Shown here in pieces: positions 20,025 to 32,639 of a DNA stretch of 45,939 bases. Location of the stretch: contig CAJNOQ010000584.1 of the NCBI GenBank assembly GCA_905250885.1, positions 1 through 45,939 of the forward strand, in the 5' to 3' direction. How positions within the stretch are numbered: position 1 is the first letter of the stretch; every line of letters starts with the position of its first letter. The position numbers and the translations under genes were made by a program. Under the pieces are notes generated by a model. That model had not been told where the DNA came from, did no database searches, and saw only the letters and a list, made by a program, of their open reading frames with translations. Origin of the DNA: Didymodactylos carnosus. Taxonomy: Eukaryota; Rotifera; Eurotatoria; Philodinida; Philodinidae.

Positions 20025-22042
20025 ATGTTGTCGATTATTTATTTTATTATATTCATTTTTCGTATCGCCTATTGTTCGTTACTATCGGATGTTCTTCAAA
20101 ACATTCATCAACAAAAGAATTTGACACAACACGCGACTTTACCATATGATTTTAGTATGTAAAACTAAAGAAAAAACTTTTATAAATTTTCTGTTATTTT
20201 GGGTGGTGACTAACTTTGCTTTGCTTTTTGTTTATTTTCAGTTGGTTCAATATCTCATATTTCGATTGATACATTAACAGTTCGTACACGTTTAAATGGT
20301 ACATGTCGAATTAAATTAGCTTGTATATACACAACAAATATCTGGAGAGCAGCATTTAAACACAAACATCCATTAGAACCGCTGCGATACAAGTAAGAAA
20401 AATGTAAAATGAGTCGATCGAACATTATGGAGAAAATGCACGAAGTATGTCGTACGCTATCTCATATTATCGACTAATCAAACATAATAGAAAGATCTTA
20501 GAGAAATCTTTAGTCGATGAGTTATGTTTACGAGTAACTCCCCCCTCCATAATAGAAGACCACCTGATCTTCTATTTTGTTCGGCAAGTCGAATTTTAAA
20601 GGGTGGCCTTCTATTGCGGTCAAATTTTGTCGTCTGCTAATAGTCCAACGGTAACTCCCACATGCTTGAAGTTCATCCCCTATTAGAACAGAAGAATATT
20701 TTGGCGAAATTTTTTTGAAAACTGCCATTAAACGATTAAATCCTCTAATTAAATATTCGGAGCGACTGGAGACACTGCAGATAAAGTTAGTAAATTATCA
20801 GTTAGTAGAGCTTTAACAGCAGTGAATAAACTCATTCCAATTTTATTTCTAGCTTTCGAAACCTATGGTTTCATTATCAAGAAATCTAAAGCATTGAATC
20901 AAAATCAACAAGACTAACAGATTAAACTGAAATTGAGATACAAGAAAACAGTAAAGTGAATCATATTTATTAAAGTAGACACGTGTAACTGTACACTAGT
21001 GTGTCTAACAGAAAAGATAAATTGTGAATAGTGTAATGTCGTCATTTTATTTTGACTTTTGTCTGTTCTTTTCCATTAAGAGAGACGCTACCTTGGAGAA
21101 ATAATCAGAGGAATAGATCTGGAGTACGTGCTATTATTTGTAACAATCCTTTAATTAACAGACGATAAGGATTTGTGTCCTACGAAAGAATTTTGAAATT
21201 CTGCCATTTTCTATTACGCTAGTTAAATTTTATCTTTTTTGTTAGACACACTAGTGTACAGTTACACGTGTCTACTTTAATAAATATGATTCACTTTACT
21301 GTTTTCTTGTATCTCAATTTCAGTTTAATCTGTTAGTCTTGTTGGTTTTAATTCAATGTTTTAAATTTCTTGATAATAAAACCATAGATTTTGAAAGCTA
21401 CAAATAAAATTATAATGAGTTTATAAAGCTCTACTATTTGCAGAGAAAACTATTCCTACTATAGAAAGAAATTATAAAGTATCAGTCTTTATACTTCTAT
21501 TTTAGTGATGAAAAAAATTCCTCTCCTAAATGCTCATTTTTCATCCAATAGTTAATCTTTTTTTTCTATCTTTCTTTCGTGAGTTAGAATATTCTCCGTC
21601 GAAAGCTTATTGGTTTGCTACATTGTTTTTTATTATTTTTTGTTTTAGTCCTTTAGAATCATTTATAAAACGCGATGATGTGGTTATGGTTCGTGCATCG
21701 ACTCGATCTCTTCGTGGACAATATTTGTATGGTGAAATATATCATTTATCCAAAAACAATCTCAATTTAAACAAAGAACTCATTCGTCAAGGACTCGCCG
21801 AATCTGCTCCTACAACTCTTTCATCATGTGATCATGAGTATTTCTTATTGGCTGAAGAGCAACAACAGAAAAAAAGTTCTAATAGACGTGATCGACGTTC
21901 TATTCCACAACATTGTAATTCACCACGATCCGAAATCGAAGAAGAAGAATGTCAACATGAGATCGATGATAAAAATTATAATTATTTGAATACGGTAATT
22001 GTTACAGTGGCATGTCTGGTTTTCATTACAAATTTTGAGTAA
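20025..22042 (+). CDS. secreted SNase-like (staphylococcal-nuclease fold) protein, three exons
   Basis: Exons are 20025-20154, 20242-20392 and 21649-22042. Donors are GTATGT and GTAAGA; acceptors end TTTTCAG and GTTTTAG. Phases match (1, then 2), giving 224 residues. Residues 1-17 form a signal peptide (hydrophobic run ending AYC). Exon 2 carries an SNase-like first strand set: ISIDTLTVR, then CRIKLACIYTTN, comparable to the family's DGDT and RL-x-GIDAPE. Exon 3 continues GQYLYGEIYHL, then LNLNKELIRQGLAES, the usual SNase closing segment. The Glu of the family's active-site strand is absent (YTTN), so catalysis is doubtful. After an acidic, low-complexity stretch the protein ends in a hydrophobic run (VIVTVACLVFITN), a membrane tail or GPI signal. 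C3orf33-like proteins are an alternative relation. The ATG is 14 bases after a 3' splice site at 20009-20010. Confidence 0.6.
20751..20917 (+). pseudogene. relic 3' exon inside the SNase-like gene's intron
   Basis: An open frame without ATG runs to a TAA at 20915-20917. It encodes a gene-like peptide (FGATGDTADKVSKL, then a hydrophobic AVNKLIPILFLAFETYGF, then KKSK). Its acceptors are phase 1, whereas exon 2 of the host gene ends in phase 2, so it does not fit that gene. Its 3' part is copied in inverted orientation 300-500 bases to the right, in a more mutated form. I take it as a fragment of another gene moved here with its 3' end. Confidence 0.35.
20800..21447. repeat. inverted duplication in the second intron of the SNase-like gene
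   Basis: The left arm (about 20800-21018) and right arm (about 21234-21447) are reverse complements with scattered substitutions. They share, for example, ACACGTGTAACTGTACACTA and TTTCTTGATAATxAAACCAT-type strings. Arms are about 215 bases with about 215 bases between. The left arm includes the relic exon's coding end and its downstream sequence, so the duplication copied gene-derived DNA rather than just a repeat. Confidence 0.85.
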
Positions 22043-22929
22043 ATTTTAACCTTTATTGAACATTAACTAAGTCATCTCATAGTTACGTAGTGAAATGAAC
22101 TGTGTAAACAAATTATACGTACATTTATCAAAATCTAAGTCAATATATAGTGCAATAAATCGTATTTTTACTTTTTAATCGATCTTGTTTTAGTCATTTT
22201 GCTACCTCAGATTTTGTACAGTATATTTGCGTATTTTGTGTTTTACCCTTATAATTACAGTAAATTATCATATCTTTTCTCCGAATATTAAGCAATCTGG
22301 TACGCCGTTACATTTTTTTGGACTATTGTACTAGTCATGTGTTAGTCATTTTAATCTGTACAGTTATATTTCGTTCAAATTTTTCGTAAAAGTTAAATTA
22401 GATGCTATATGCTAGTTATTTTATTTTGATTTTGTATATGTAAAGCGAATGATGGGTTGAAACCATAATTTTTTTGTTAATGAATAAATTCAACAACACA
22501 AATTGTTTAGGAAAAACAAGAATGAGTTTTAAATAATTTGAAACATAAGAGAAACAGTTTAGTTCGACAATATCACTCACTCTACGGAAGATGCCGCATC
22601 TCAGAGACAAGTTTAGTTTAAAGGCAAGTAAGATTGAAATAGATATGAAGAGAAATATATAAACAACATAAAACACTTCAGATGTGTACATTAATTAAAT
22701 CTCATTATTTTTTTGATGCAATCGGTTATTATTTTCTTGATATAATATCTTTGTATTTACCAGAAAGAGGTAACTATAAATCAAGCTATGAAATAGGTAT
22801 AGAGTGTGTGAGACATCGACGTTAAAGCAATTATCAAATGTAGACACAGAGACAGTAATACGATAAGTAAGAGGAGAGGTAAATGTTCTATTGTGCAGAG
22901 GAAATCTTAGACTATAAAGGCTGTTTTAG

Positions 22930-23281
22930 TAGAGATGGATAAGTCCAAGTCCGAACTTGAAAGTTTTTTTGATGGACTTGTCTTGGACTTGAGACTCAAC
23001 GGATTTTTTATCAAGTTCGTTTTAAGTCCAAGCGGTTAAAATCTTTTACAATCAACAACAGAATGAGTATAATATGATACTTAATTTATTAATCTGTTTT
23101 TGTCGAAACAAGCATCAATATATGGATAAGATTTATTTATCCGTCATATATGATTATGACGTACTGTGTCGTGCGGAAACTGCTATGAAGAACTTGGACT
23201 TGAACTTGGACTCCAGCGGATTTCGATTTGCCAAAATAAATTTCTGCTGGACTTCGAAATGGTCGAACTTGTCCATCTCTA
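22930..23281. mobile_element. hAT-like miniature element iterating AAGTCCAAGTCC
   Basis: The ends are inverted repeats, TAGAGATGGATAAGT on the left and its near reverse complement (TAGAGATGGACAAGT read inward) on the right, in the style of hAT ends. Subterminal copies of AAGTCCAAGTC, ACTTGGACTTG and relatives occur at both ends. It is 352 bases with no transposase. No 8-base target duplication is preserved. Confidence 0.6.
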
Positions 23282-23283
23282 AT

Positions 23284-23637
23284 AGGAGATGAATCTGTCG
23301 ATATCAAAAATGTCGAAGCTATAGTAGACAATACGTCTAAGATACTCAGCAAACTATAAAACAAAATGTTCAAGAAGCCTAAAATATCCTAGATCATTTA
23401 CTTATCAATATACCATTATAATATGCTTAAGAAAGATTTGGTAGATGTTACTGATCATTTTCACCAAACCGCTAACATAACATATGACAACCTCAATAAG
23501 TAGATCGACTTAAACCGTTCCAGTATATCGACAAAATGTTCCGACATAATAATCCTGACGTATTTCACCATCAAAATGGGAGTATACTAGACAATATTCT
23601 CAACCTCTATGACATATTTGACCAGTGTAAACAAAGG
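23284..23637 (+). pseudogene. decayed coding stretch, frame broken
   Basis: Protein-like segments alternate between frames and are cut by stops. One is DIKNVEAIVDNTSKILSKL, then a stop. Another is MLKKDLVDVTDHFHQTAN, then a stop. A third, in a different frame, contains YIDKMFRHNNPDVFHH and SILDNILNLYDIFDQC, and ends at AAAG|GTAAAT, a possible old donor. The pieces are amphipathic and helical. I read it as a dead gene fragment with at least two stops and one or more frameshifts; the family is not recognised. Confidence 0.33.
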
Positions 23638-24423
23638 TAAATATTGACATTTTGTTTCAAGAGATCATTATCCATATTTTGATTTTCTATTTTACAAATA
23701 TAAAATCATATTTACACAAGTATATATCGATATTTTAGATAAGTCGACAATCGAATAGAACGGATATTTTTAAAAATCATATTATCATTTAAGAATTAGA
23801 AAGAATGAATATAATTAGACTTTTTTTTTGTATTGAATTCACAGCTGTATACATACGTGTTAAATATCAATCGAGCTAACGAATTGGACTCTGTTAATCA
23901 GTCTCTTGGTAAATAAATTTGCGTTGAACATGGAGTTAGCTCTTTTACAAAACATTCTGTTTTCTTATGCTCAAAATACATAACTTATTAACAAAGATGT
24001 TAGAAAACAAAAAACCGTAAAATTTGTGTAATTTACAGATAATAAAACAGTAAAAAGAGAAGTGAATATATCTGTAGAAATGAGCACTGATCACTGTTTC
24101 ATATGGATTAAATTGACATGCATAAAATCAGACAGACAGAAAAAAACTGTACAAAAAGAAATAAAATCACCGTATAGTGAAAGTGTGAGATTCAAACAGA
24201 GATGGCACATGTATAAATAATACAAAAAACAAACAAACAAACAAATGGAGCCATCTTTGTTGCACAAATATTAACGTTCGAAAAAGAAATTTGAAAAAAT
24301 AGAGATCATTTAGAAAGCAACTCGATGAATGAAAATAAATTGAGATTAGCATAATCATTAAATAGTCTGAGAATATCTCTCACTTCAATGAGAATATCTA
24401 CTTTTGAGTAACTATTACGTTTG

Positions 24424-27400
24424 CTATAATCTTGTATTTTCTCCATCTTGTTCTGTTTTAATGGTTTCCGCTACATTTTCGCCATCTTTTTCATTCTCTT
24501 CACCGTCATGTGGATGTTTCCATTTCCAATTGATAAACACAACAATACATGCCATACCTGATATGAAACGCGCCAAAAAACCCGATAGTGCCATTGATAA
24601 TCCCATTCGTCGATTATCATATACTTTACATACTCGTCTATTATAACAATCTTTTTGCCAAACTAAACAAGATTCATCAAATACAAAACCAAACAGTAGA
24701 GGACCTGATGTTTGTCCCAAAACACGAACAATGGCTTGACGAAGGCCAAGAGCAACTGTTTGTTGAACAAGTGGAACGGAATAGAGCAAAACACGTAACA
24801 TTGGTACTTGAACTAAAGCAGTAAAAAAGACGACAACGGCTGCCCCAAACAATGTTAACACAAATACAACTTTACCTAAAATAGATAATCAAATTTTTGT
24901 GTTAAATATTTAAAAATTATTATGCTTAAACTTACATGGTATTTTTCTAAATTTACACGCTGATTCACTAACTATTACTGTTGAATCAGCACAATTACAT
25001 TGCCAGTAATAAGTAGTTTGATTTTCTAATATTGAACTTTGATTTTGACTTATACATCCAAAATGACATGGTGAAAGATACATTAGTTTTGGATCGGATA
25101 TTTGACACACAGGATGATACAATTGTTCACAACATTGTTGATTATGTTTAAGACATGGCGATTGGCGTTGAAAGTTAAGTTCAGGACAAGAAAGAGTAAG
25201 AAAGAGAAATAAGAGTGAAGTCATCGTGAGAATAACTGCACAAGTTCGTGCACAACGCATAGGCGTCCATTTGAAACGATTTATAAAATAAGCACCAATT
25301 GGGCATCCAATAATCACAGACAAAAGAGCGATAGCACCTAGAAATAGAAAAAAAAGACACAAATAGTTACACCTACTAACATATAAGTTAAATTTCGATG
25401 TTAATTACTACCTTAAAGAAGAAAACTATTCTCTTTAAAAGATTCGTATTTTGTACTAACAATCGATTATATATATTTAAATATGTATACCTGTTATCAA
25501 GGTAGCTGTCGATGTATCCAATTGATGCTGATATTCAAAGTATTTTGTTATGAATGGAACAAAACCTAAATAAAAGAGAAAGATGAATAAAGTCAGTAGC
25601 AAAGAGATTTTATATTTTGTGAATCGTTGCTTACCTTTAAGCAACATTCCTTCGAATAGATTGGCAATAATAATAAATAAAAATCGAACGTTTCTCATTA
25701 ATTCTCGAAATACTATGCATAATGCTACTAGATTTTCATTTAATCGTATCATTTTTAATCTGAAACGATTCCCAATAGGCTTTTTTTTCTTGCTGTTCAT
25801 GTTTGACAGTAATACAGATGATTTGGGTTCTGGTATAGAATTTGTATTTTTTTGCTCAAATTTGGGCGATGGTGCTACTTGATTTTTTCGTGATGTCTGT
25901 ATTAAATCATCAGCAGTTGAAACGACGTCTGTACTAATCGATGGTGCTAATAATGTCACTGTTGTTGATAGATCAGATTCAATTGAATAATTTAAATGGC
26001 GAGCAGATGGCGATGGAGTTGATGTGGCAAGCGGCTGAACTTTTGGTAGTTCATTGTAAAGATTATCTAAAGTAGAAGAAAAACCGATATAATTTATGGT
26101 ATAATACAACTCTGTAAATTAGTTACCTGATGAATAGGCATGATTAACAAAACCATTACTGTTTTCCATTACTGTTGTTCCATTAATAAAATCGGGATCA
26201 GTTATAGTCGGCTTATTGATAGATGATAATTCATCCGATGATTTCACTTGTGATTGTCTTTTTCTTAAAGATGGATTTTGCAATCGATATTCAGCAACAA
26301 TTGTTTCTAATGTTGGTAGCATAGCATCATCCCGTAAGATATTGTCATGGTTGTGATATGAATGGGAATTATGAACAGAAAATGGATCAACACCAGCAGC
26401 AGAAGGGAATGAAACAGTTTGATGGTTGGACGGTGGAAGAATAGAATCTATTAAATGAAATCAAATTTTTGCACAAAATACAACATCAAAATTTTAAAAA
26501 CTTCTTTTTAATGTATATACTACATTATTAGATTTTGATTTAGAAGAAATATTTTTATATTGTTACCTTGTATATGTTGCTTTTCTGATAATGTTGGTAT
26601 GTTATGCACCTTCTCTTTTCTTCCTGGTTTTTCATAATTGGGCAGTCCTGAGACGAATAATCCAATAATAATACATAGTGTTCCATAAATAATATACGGT
26701 AACCACCAACATCCAATCCATAAAGGATGACTAGGTGTTAACCAAGGCGGTAATTTGGACCGAGGTGTTAATTTCGTGTATAGCTGTAAAAAACGACCGG
26801 TGACAACGATGCCAAGCGCCCCTCCAACTGTTCCCACGGCAAAGTAGATGCCTTGACAGTAAGCAGCTTTCTAAAACATTATGTTAATATTATTTTTTGT
26901 CTCATACGAAAAAGTTAGAATCTTACATCTTTTGAAAATATTCGTTCAATGTACGCAATACCAATACTAAATAATGCTACACTGCCGATTCCATTAACAA
27001 AATTTCCTAGATAAAGTAAAGCTTTAGCATTCGATGAATGCTGCTGCTGTGCAAGAAGATTTTGTGTACATGTGTTATTAAATAGATTATTCTGACATGT
27101 GAAAAGAACATTGCCAAGTGCCGAATCATCTGAGCCTTGCTCAATAAGTTTATTCAGATTGATATTTGTACCAACAAAATTTGAAATGGCTATTAGCCAA
27201 TTCCCACAGCCCACAATGAGCATGTTGAGTGAGAAAAAGACTGTTGATGAATAACGACCACCCAAATAACCAACGATTGGAGCTGAAAATAATAGAAAAA
27301 AACATGAATTGATAAAAGTAACGATAAACACATTTAACCGTTCTAATTTTATATAAAAAAGATTTATCATAAATGGTTAATGTTTAGATCTCAAAAAGGT

Positions 27401-28466
27401 ACTCACAAGGAAAAGTCTCCATCTGTTCACATTTTTCCTCGAAATATACTTGATCATAGGTAATTTTCGATGTTGATCACACATCTTATATGTATTGCTG
27501 ATGCTAGACTTTTCTGAGATGGGTCTCTAACAATTAGGTGTCCGAAAATTCACTATGACCTTTCAGCTGAACATATATTAGCACTATCAGATTGAAGAGC
27601 GCGTCAAGTTACTCATATGGAAACATTTCTAGAACCAATGAACACTTTTCGCATAGATAAAAAATTTTACTTTCTATTTCACACTGTGGAAAAACAAGTG
27701 CTCCTCGGACGGTGAATGGGACGCTTTTTTCGATGTGACACATTTTGTACTTGAAGTATCCAGAGCAAGGCACTTAAAGTGCTTCATTCATCGTCCATTA
27801 AAGTGCCCTTTTTAGCTGGCGGTGCACTTCTTTTTTGAGAGTGCAGTAGACCCCAAATATTTCAGATTTTTGTTTTCTAAACTTGTTCTCTCTGCGAAAA
27901 GTGTTCGTTGGTTCTGGAAATGTTTCCCTATGAGTAACTTGACGTGCTCTTCAATCTGATAGTGCCAATATGTGTTCAGCTGAAAGGTCATAGTGAATTT
28001 TCGGACACCCAATTTTTAGAGACCCATCTCAGAAAAGTCTAGCACCAGAAATGGATATAAGATTTGTAATCAACCTCGAAATTACCTATGATCAAGTATA
28101 TTTCGAGGGAAAAAGTGATTGGATAGTTGAGGACTTTTTCTTGTGAGTGATGTAACGAATATAACGACATATACCTGAGAAAACTGTTGCCACATCATAC
28201 AACGCTAAGAATAATCCACTTTGTACTGAATCCAAATAGAAAACATTTTCAATCGTTGATATCACAGCATTATTAGCACCGTTAACAGAAAAATTTTGTA
28301 CAAATGTACACAGACATAACATAATATAGGCAAACAAATGGTTCGATAAAAATCGTGGTGAATGTAGTCTTAACGATTTCCATCCGTAATAGGAATACTT
28401 GGTGTCTTCTTCGTCCACTGTCGTTGTTGTAACTGTTGGTATTTTGTACTCAATTGGATTGTCCAT
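24424..28466 (-). CDS. organic anion transporter (SLCO/OATP family), complete, eight exons
   Basis: Exons are 28466-28175, 27282-26927, 26870-26567, 26447-26127, 26066-25635, 25565-25491, 25337-24936 and 24875-24424. All junctions are GT-AG and in phase; the product is 877 residues. OATPs are 12-span plasma-membrane carriers for large amphipathic anions such as steroid conjugates, thyroid hormones and eicosanoids. Marks seen: NAVISTIENVFYLDS and SGLFLALYD near TM1-2, GRYSSTVFF, the OATP signature WIGCWW at 267-272, GFVPFITKYFEYQ at TM7, and a Cys-rich Kazal-like loop (CCEQLYHPVC, YLSPCHFGC, CNCAD) between TM9 and TM10, at about residues 635-725. Unusually, the cytoplasmic TM6-TM7 loop spans about 240 residues (exons 3-5) of Ser/Thr/Pro/Asn-rich sequence, which explains the extra length. 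Intron 1 holds a foldback element. Confidence 0.94.
27401..28148. repeat. foldback element in SLCO intron 1
   Basis: The left arm (about 27401-27660) begins ACTCACAAGGAAAA and the right arm (about 27885-28148) ends in its near reverse complement. Shared inverted strings include CGAAATATACTTGATCATAG, AGTTACTCATA and GCGAAAAGTG. Arms are about 260 bases; the 220-base centre contains smaller inverted words (AAGGCACTTAAAGTGCTT). It occupies most of the 891-base intron and ends only 26 bases from exon 1. The short minus frame at 27812-28012 is part of it. Confidence 0.9.
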
Positions 28467-29817
28467 TATTTTCTTATCTTTCTCTTCTTTGGCTTAGGTT
28501 TAACTTTTGAACATGAATTAATCGAAACCATATTAGTTCTAACAGAAAAATAGATATAAAAAGAAAGATAGTTATCTGATATAAAATATTAAACTAAAAA
28601 AATGGCATCGTTAACAACAGCTGTGTTTTTTTGCTTGAAATGAAAAGTTGAATAACTTGAAAAAAATAAGATATTTATTCACACTTTCATAGACAATGAC
28701 TACTTTTAACATATAAGAAAAGTAGCAATCATTTTTAAAATGTAATTTTAACACAACAGATTTTAAAATAAAACTATTCTTTGATTAATTTTGATATACA
28801 TCTGAATTAATATTCATTAGATGCCTACGTCTGAACCGTATACGCAAGACAGAATGCTGATGTTTTGGTAAAAAAACCGACTAACCTCTAGACTTCAATA
28901 ATAGAAATTCTTTGCGCAAGTTAGACAATCGCTAGCTAGTTTTAATAAAAAGTATTGTAAAAAATCACTTTATTTCAGCCTAACTTACAAAACATAAGAA
29001 ATAAAATATTAAAATCTGTAAAGAAAAAAAAGTAAAAAATTCATGTGCTAAGACAAAATTGTTCGTACTACGCCACACCTACTCACATAGAATAATTATT
29101 CATCTTATCTATTTGGTACATGAATTTGAAAATAAAAAAATTATTTAAATTAATTTTTGATTAGTACAAAAAAAACAATAATAATTTTTCATTATGTATT
29201 AAAAGAGTTCAGAAACTTACGTAGATCATCAAGCTTTTATAAAACAATTTCATAAATAGTAGAAATTTAAATAATCATGAATTATTTTTCATTAAAAGAA
29301 AATTATTAACCTTAAAATGAAATTTTTCTTTCTAGAATGACAAAACATTTGTTAAAAATTTAAAGATACGAAAACGGTGTAAATACATAATTATCTATAC
29401 ATAATTTAATGCAAACATACATTAGAAGATAAAGATAAATAATAATTGTTGACTATCTCTATTGAGTAAAAAAGAAAAGAAAGTCGTCGTAGTAAATGTT
29501 TGTCTATAGACTTTAATTTTACGTACATTAAAGATTATTATATAACACACGAAAAAAAAACACAATCAGTCATAGATTTACTATATTGATTAATAATATC
29601 GTCATCTAGACTATTTGACCCTAATTATGACACAAGATACATATTGAAAACAACACCATACAGTGCAAAAATGATATATTTTCAAGTAAAAATAGACAAA
29701 TTTTAGACTAAAGATCTTATTTACTACTAAATATTATCTAGCTTTACATTGAAAAACAAACCTGTGAAATTTGACAATGAAAATGATCTTTAAAATAGTT
29801 TCTGAAAAATATATATG

Positions 29818-29864
29818 TTTGTGTGTGTGTGTGTATGTGTGTGAATGTATATATGTATGTCATA
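29818..29864. repeat. TG-rich microsatellite
   Basis: A run of GTGTGTGTGTGTGTATGTGTGTG grades into ATATATGTATGT. It is a simple sequence repeat with a few interruptions. Confidence 0.8.
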
Positions 29865-30329
29865 GAATTATAACTGTTTTAGAAAAGCGTCATATGCTTA
29901 ATTATTCGATTTATATCACGAAGAATAAGAAAGTATTACAGAGAGGAGGAGAAAAATATGAGAAAAAAGAATTAATAACATGGTTTGCTTTTTTTCCTAC
30001 TCTGTTGTAAAAAAAGATAACAACTGAGGAAAAGAAGACAGAAAATAATGAATTTCTTTTTAAAATTGATCTTTTTCTTTTTATAAACTTCCAATTATAT
30101 AAGAAGAAAAAATAAGCTGTAATTTATATAGCAAGATGCACAAAAAAAAATTGAGAAGTTAGAAAAACAGCTCTTATTAAAATTAAGTAAATATTTCCTA
30201 CTTATTCCATCTGACTATTCGTAGACGTCTTTTGCTAATTATTACGCTTGAGACTGTGTTATGTTGTTTTTTAAAATAAAGTTTTTTTTTTCTTATTTTT
30301 TCTTTTCTTTCTTTTTCTTTTGATGAGCA

Positions 30330-31030
30330 GAGTTTCCTGTTCAACACCCAAGTGGACGTAAAATCAGAATCGACTAGTATATCGGCAAGTTAGAAATGTA
30401 GAAATTTTGGCCAATCAGCCGGTACGTAGTCGGATTATCGACTAGTCAAAATTCTTAACTAGTCGATCGGATCAATATCGACTGGTCGCCGTTTTTTCGA
30501 CTTGCCGTTAACTGGTTAACCAGTTTCCGACTAGTCGAAATCATAAAATCACCCATTCACATTTTTCTTTTCCTGTTTGTACTACTTTATATAAACTACT
30601 GATTATTTCATCACTGATTATTAAGACACCGAAATTTTCTTCTTTATTCTTGAAAATTGAATAGGTCATCGAAACCTGTTCTGAGTGAGAGTCAAAGTTC
30701 GGACCGATCTTGAAATAGATACTTCAGAAAGTGTCTTGAATTCCCAGTTTGACTGGCTACATTAAATCCCACTAGTGACTAGTCCTTTTAACTTTCCGTC
30801 GCTCGACAAAACGTAAAATCGGCTTGTCGAAGTGCCATATTGCGACTTGTATATAGCCGAAACATGCCATTACGGTCAATCTGTTCTAATTAGATTATTC
30901 TGACTAGTTACCGACTAGTCGACGATTAGTCTCGAAATGGCACTCCGACGAGTAGTTTTGGGCTTCGGACCAGCGATCAAAAGTCAAAATGGACTAGTCT
31001 TTTTACTAGTCGAACGTCTGCATGGGCAAT
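30330..31030. mobile_element. probable miniature element iterating GACTAGTC
   Basis: The palindromic word GACTAGTC, or ACTAGTCG and TCGACTAGT, occurs about a dozen times in both orientations, denser toward the two ends. The outer sequences (about GTTTCCTGTTCAAC on the left and GTCGAACGTCTGCAT on the right) look like weak inverted ends. No coding frame and no clear target duplication are seen. Size is about 700 bases. Confidence 0.5.
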
Positions 31031-32639
31031 AACGAATTTTTTATTTATCAAAAATATCATATCGATACACCTCATTTTTACTCTACTTAACTAAACTGAT
31101 GTCCATTTAAGCAACATTTAACTTTCTAAAAAACTACTTTGTTTCGCTGTAACACAAATTGATGTTGACGCTTATTCATTATTATTTTCGCCATATTCTA
31201 TTCTTTAAATGAAAGATGACGATTATAGACGTCATACTTTTTTTATCCTTTATTTTCTTGACAAACTAATTAAAGGTAGCTAAATAGTCACAGGGATTGA
31301 AAAGTAAAAAGAAGAAAAGATAAGGACTACGAAAACTCTCGATTCATCTCCTCTCGTCTTATTAGAATGTGAGTGTGAATAAATGAATGAAAAGAAGAAA
31401 AAAAAAATAGTAATGATAGTTCTACAAGCAATAAACAGTGATAAAGATAACATTTACAAACAATCATCAATCTAGAGAATTTTTATTTCCACGACATTGA
31501 ACAACAGAGTCAATATTTTTTATTTTTCTTCTAAATTGCACTCGGTATCAGGCTATTTTCTCCATAATAATAAGCGGTGAAGAGTTTCCATTTTCATCAA
31601 TTGCTCTACTACTCGATACTATTAAAATGAGATATTTAAAAAAAATTCAAAAAACAGGGACAACATACATCTTAAAATGTGAATCTTTAATTTTACTTTG
31701 TACTACTTAAATAAACAAATATGTATGAGAGAGAACAGTGGTCAAAGTTAATGAAAATCAGCTTTTTTTCTTTTTTGTTGCAAATTACACGTGAACTCGT
31801 GTTAACTTTTTCTCATTGCTTGTAGTTTTTGAACAAATAAACCCTATACCCTTCGATGAAGCTTGAAAAAATGATTCTATTCCACTAGTTGATAATCATT
31901 TTTACATTTATTATAATAATAAAATGTATTGTTTACTTGGAGCTATATTAATCCGTTGGGTAATTTTAGAATGTATTGAACTACTCATCATCTTTAATAG
32001 TGTGAAAATTTCATAGGCTTTCTTTTGGAACAAGGATTTCTTTAAAAAACGGAATTACATGATAGCCAAAAGTAATTTCAAATCTAACTCTATATTTTTA
32101 CAAAATGTATTCTTTACAAAAAATGGTTTACACGAATAAAAATTTCTCATTACTATTTACGTATTGATAGAGAAGTGTATATAGGAAAAATTCTACTTTA
32201 GAACTGTGTACATTAAGTAAATAATTCCTATTCCGTTCCCCAATCAATTCAAACTGTGTTCTCTTTTCATACTTTTTTTTTTTCCTTTCTTCTGAAACTG
32301 ATCTTCAAGTTTTAAAGAAAAAAAGTCATATATAAGGTGAGTAAAACTCAATGTTACTCTCGAACGTTTCAGGTGCTTTTTAACAACTCTAGAATCAATT
32401 CTGACAATCAATTTTATCTTAAAATCAGCCATATATTAACAGTACCTTATGACATACAGAAAGAGAGGTATAAAAAAGAGACATCAATAAATCGCTTTAC
32501 ATATCAATTTGTTCGAACAGATTCTTTTACCTAAAACAGTTCCCATTTTTTGTTGTACCTGATACTAGCAATTCTCATTTACAAATTTATTAATAAACAT
32601 ACTTAAAAATAACAACTTAAATAAGTGAATTGTTCTCGA

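Larger units (their letters stand above)
22043..24423. other. intergenic stretch between the SNase-like and SLCO genes
   Basis: The stretch holds the miniature element at 22930-23281 and the decayed coding stretch at 23284-23637. Otherwise it is AT-rich and I see no gene. The frame at 22416-22691 on the minus strand is not supported by any family likeness. Confidence 0.5.

Noticed and set aside
20528..20728. Minus frame of 66 residues in the SNase-like intron
   Set aside because: It has no family likeness and sits in repeat-like sequence with alternating TTCTATT words; probably element DNA.
24404..24646. Plus-strand frames over 24404-24824
   Set aside because: Antisense shadows of the last SLCO exon.
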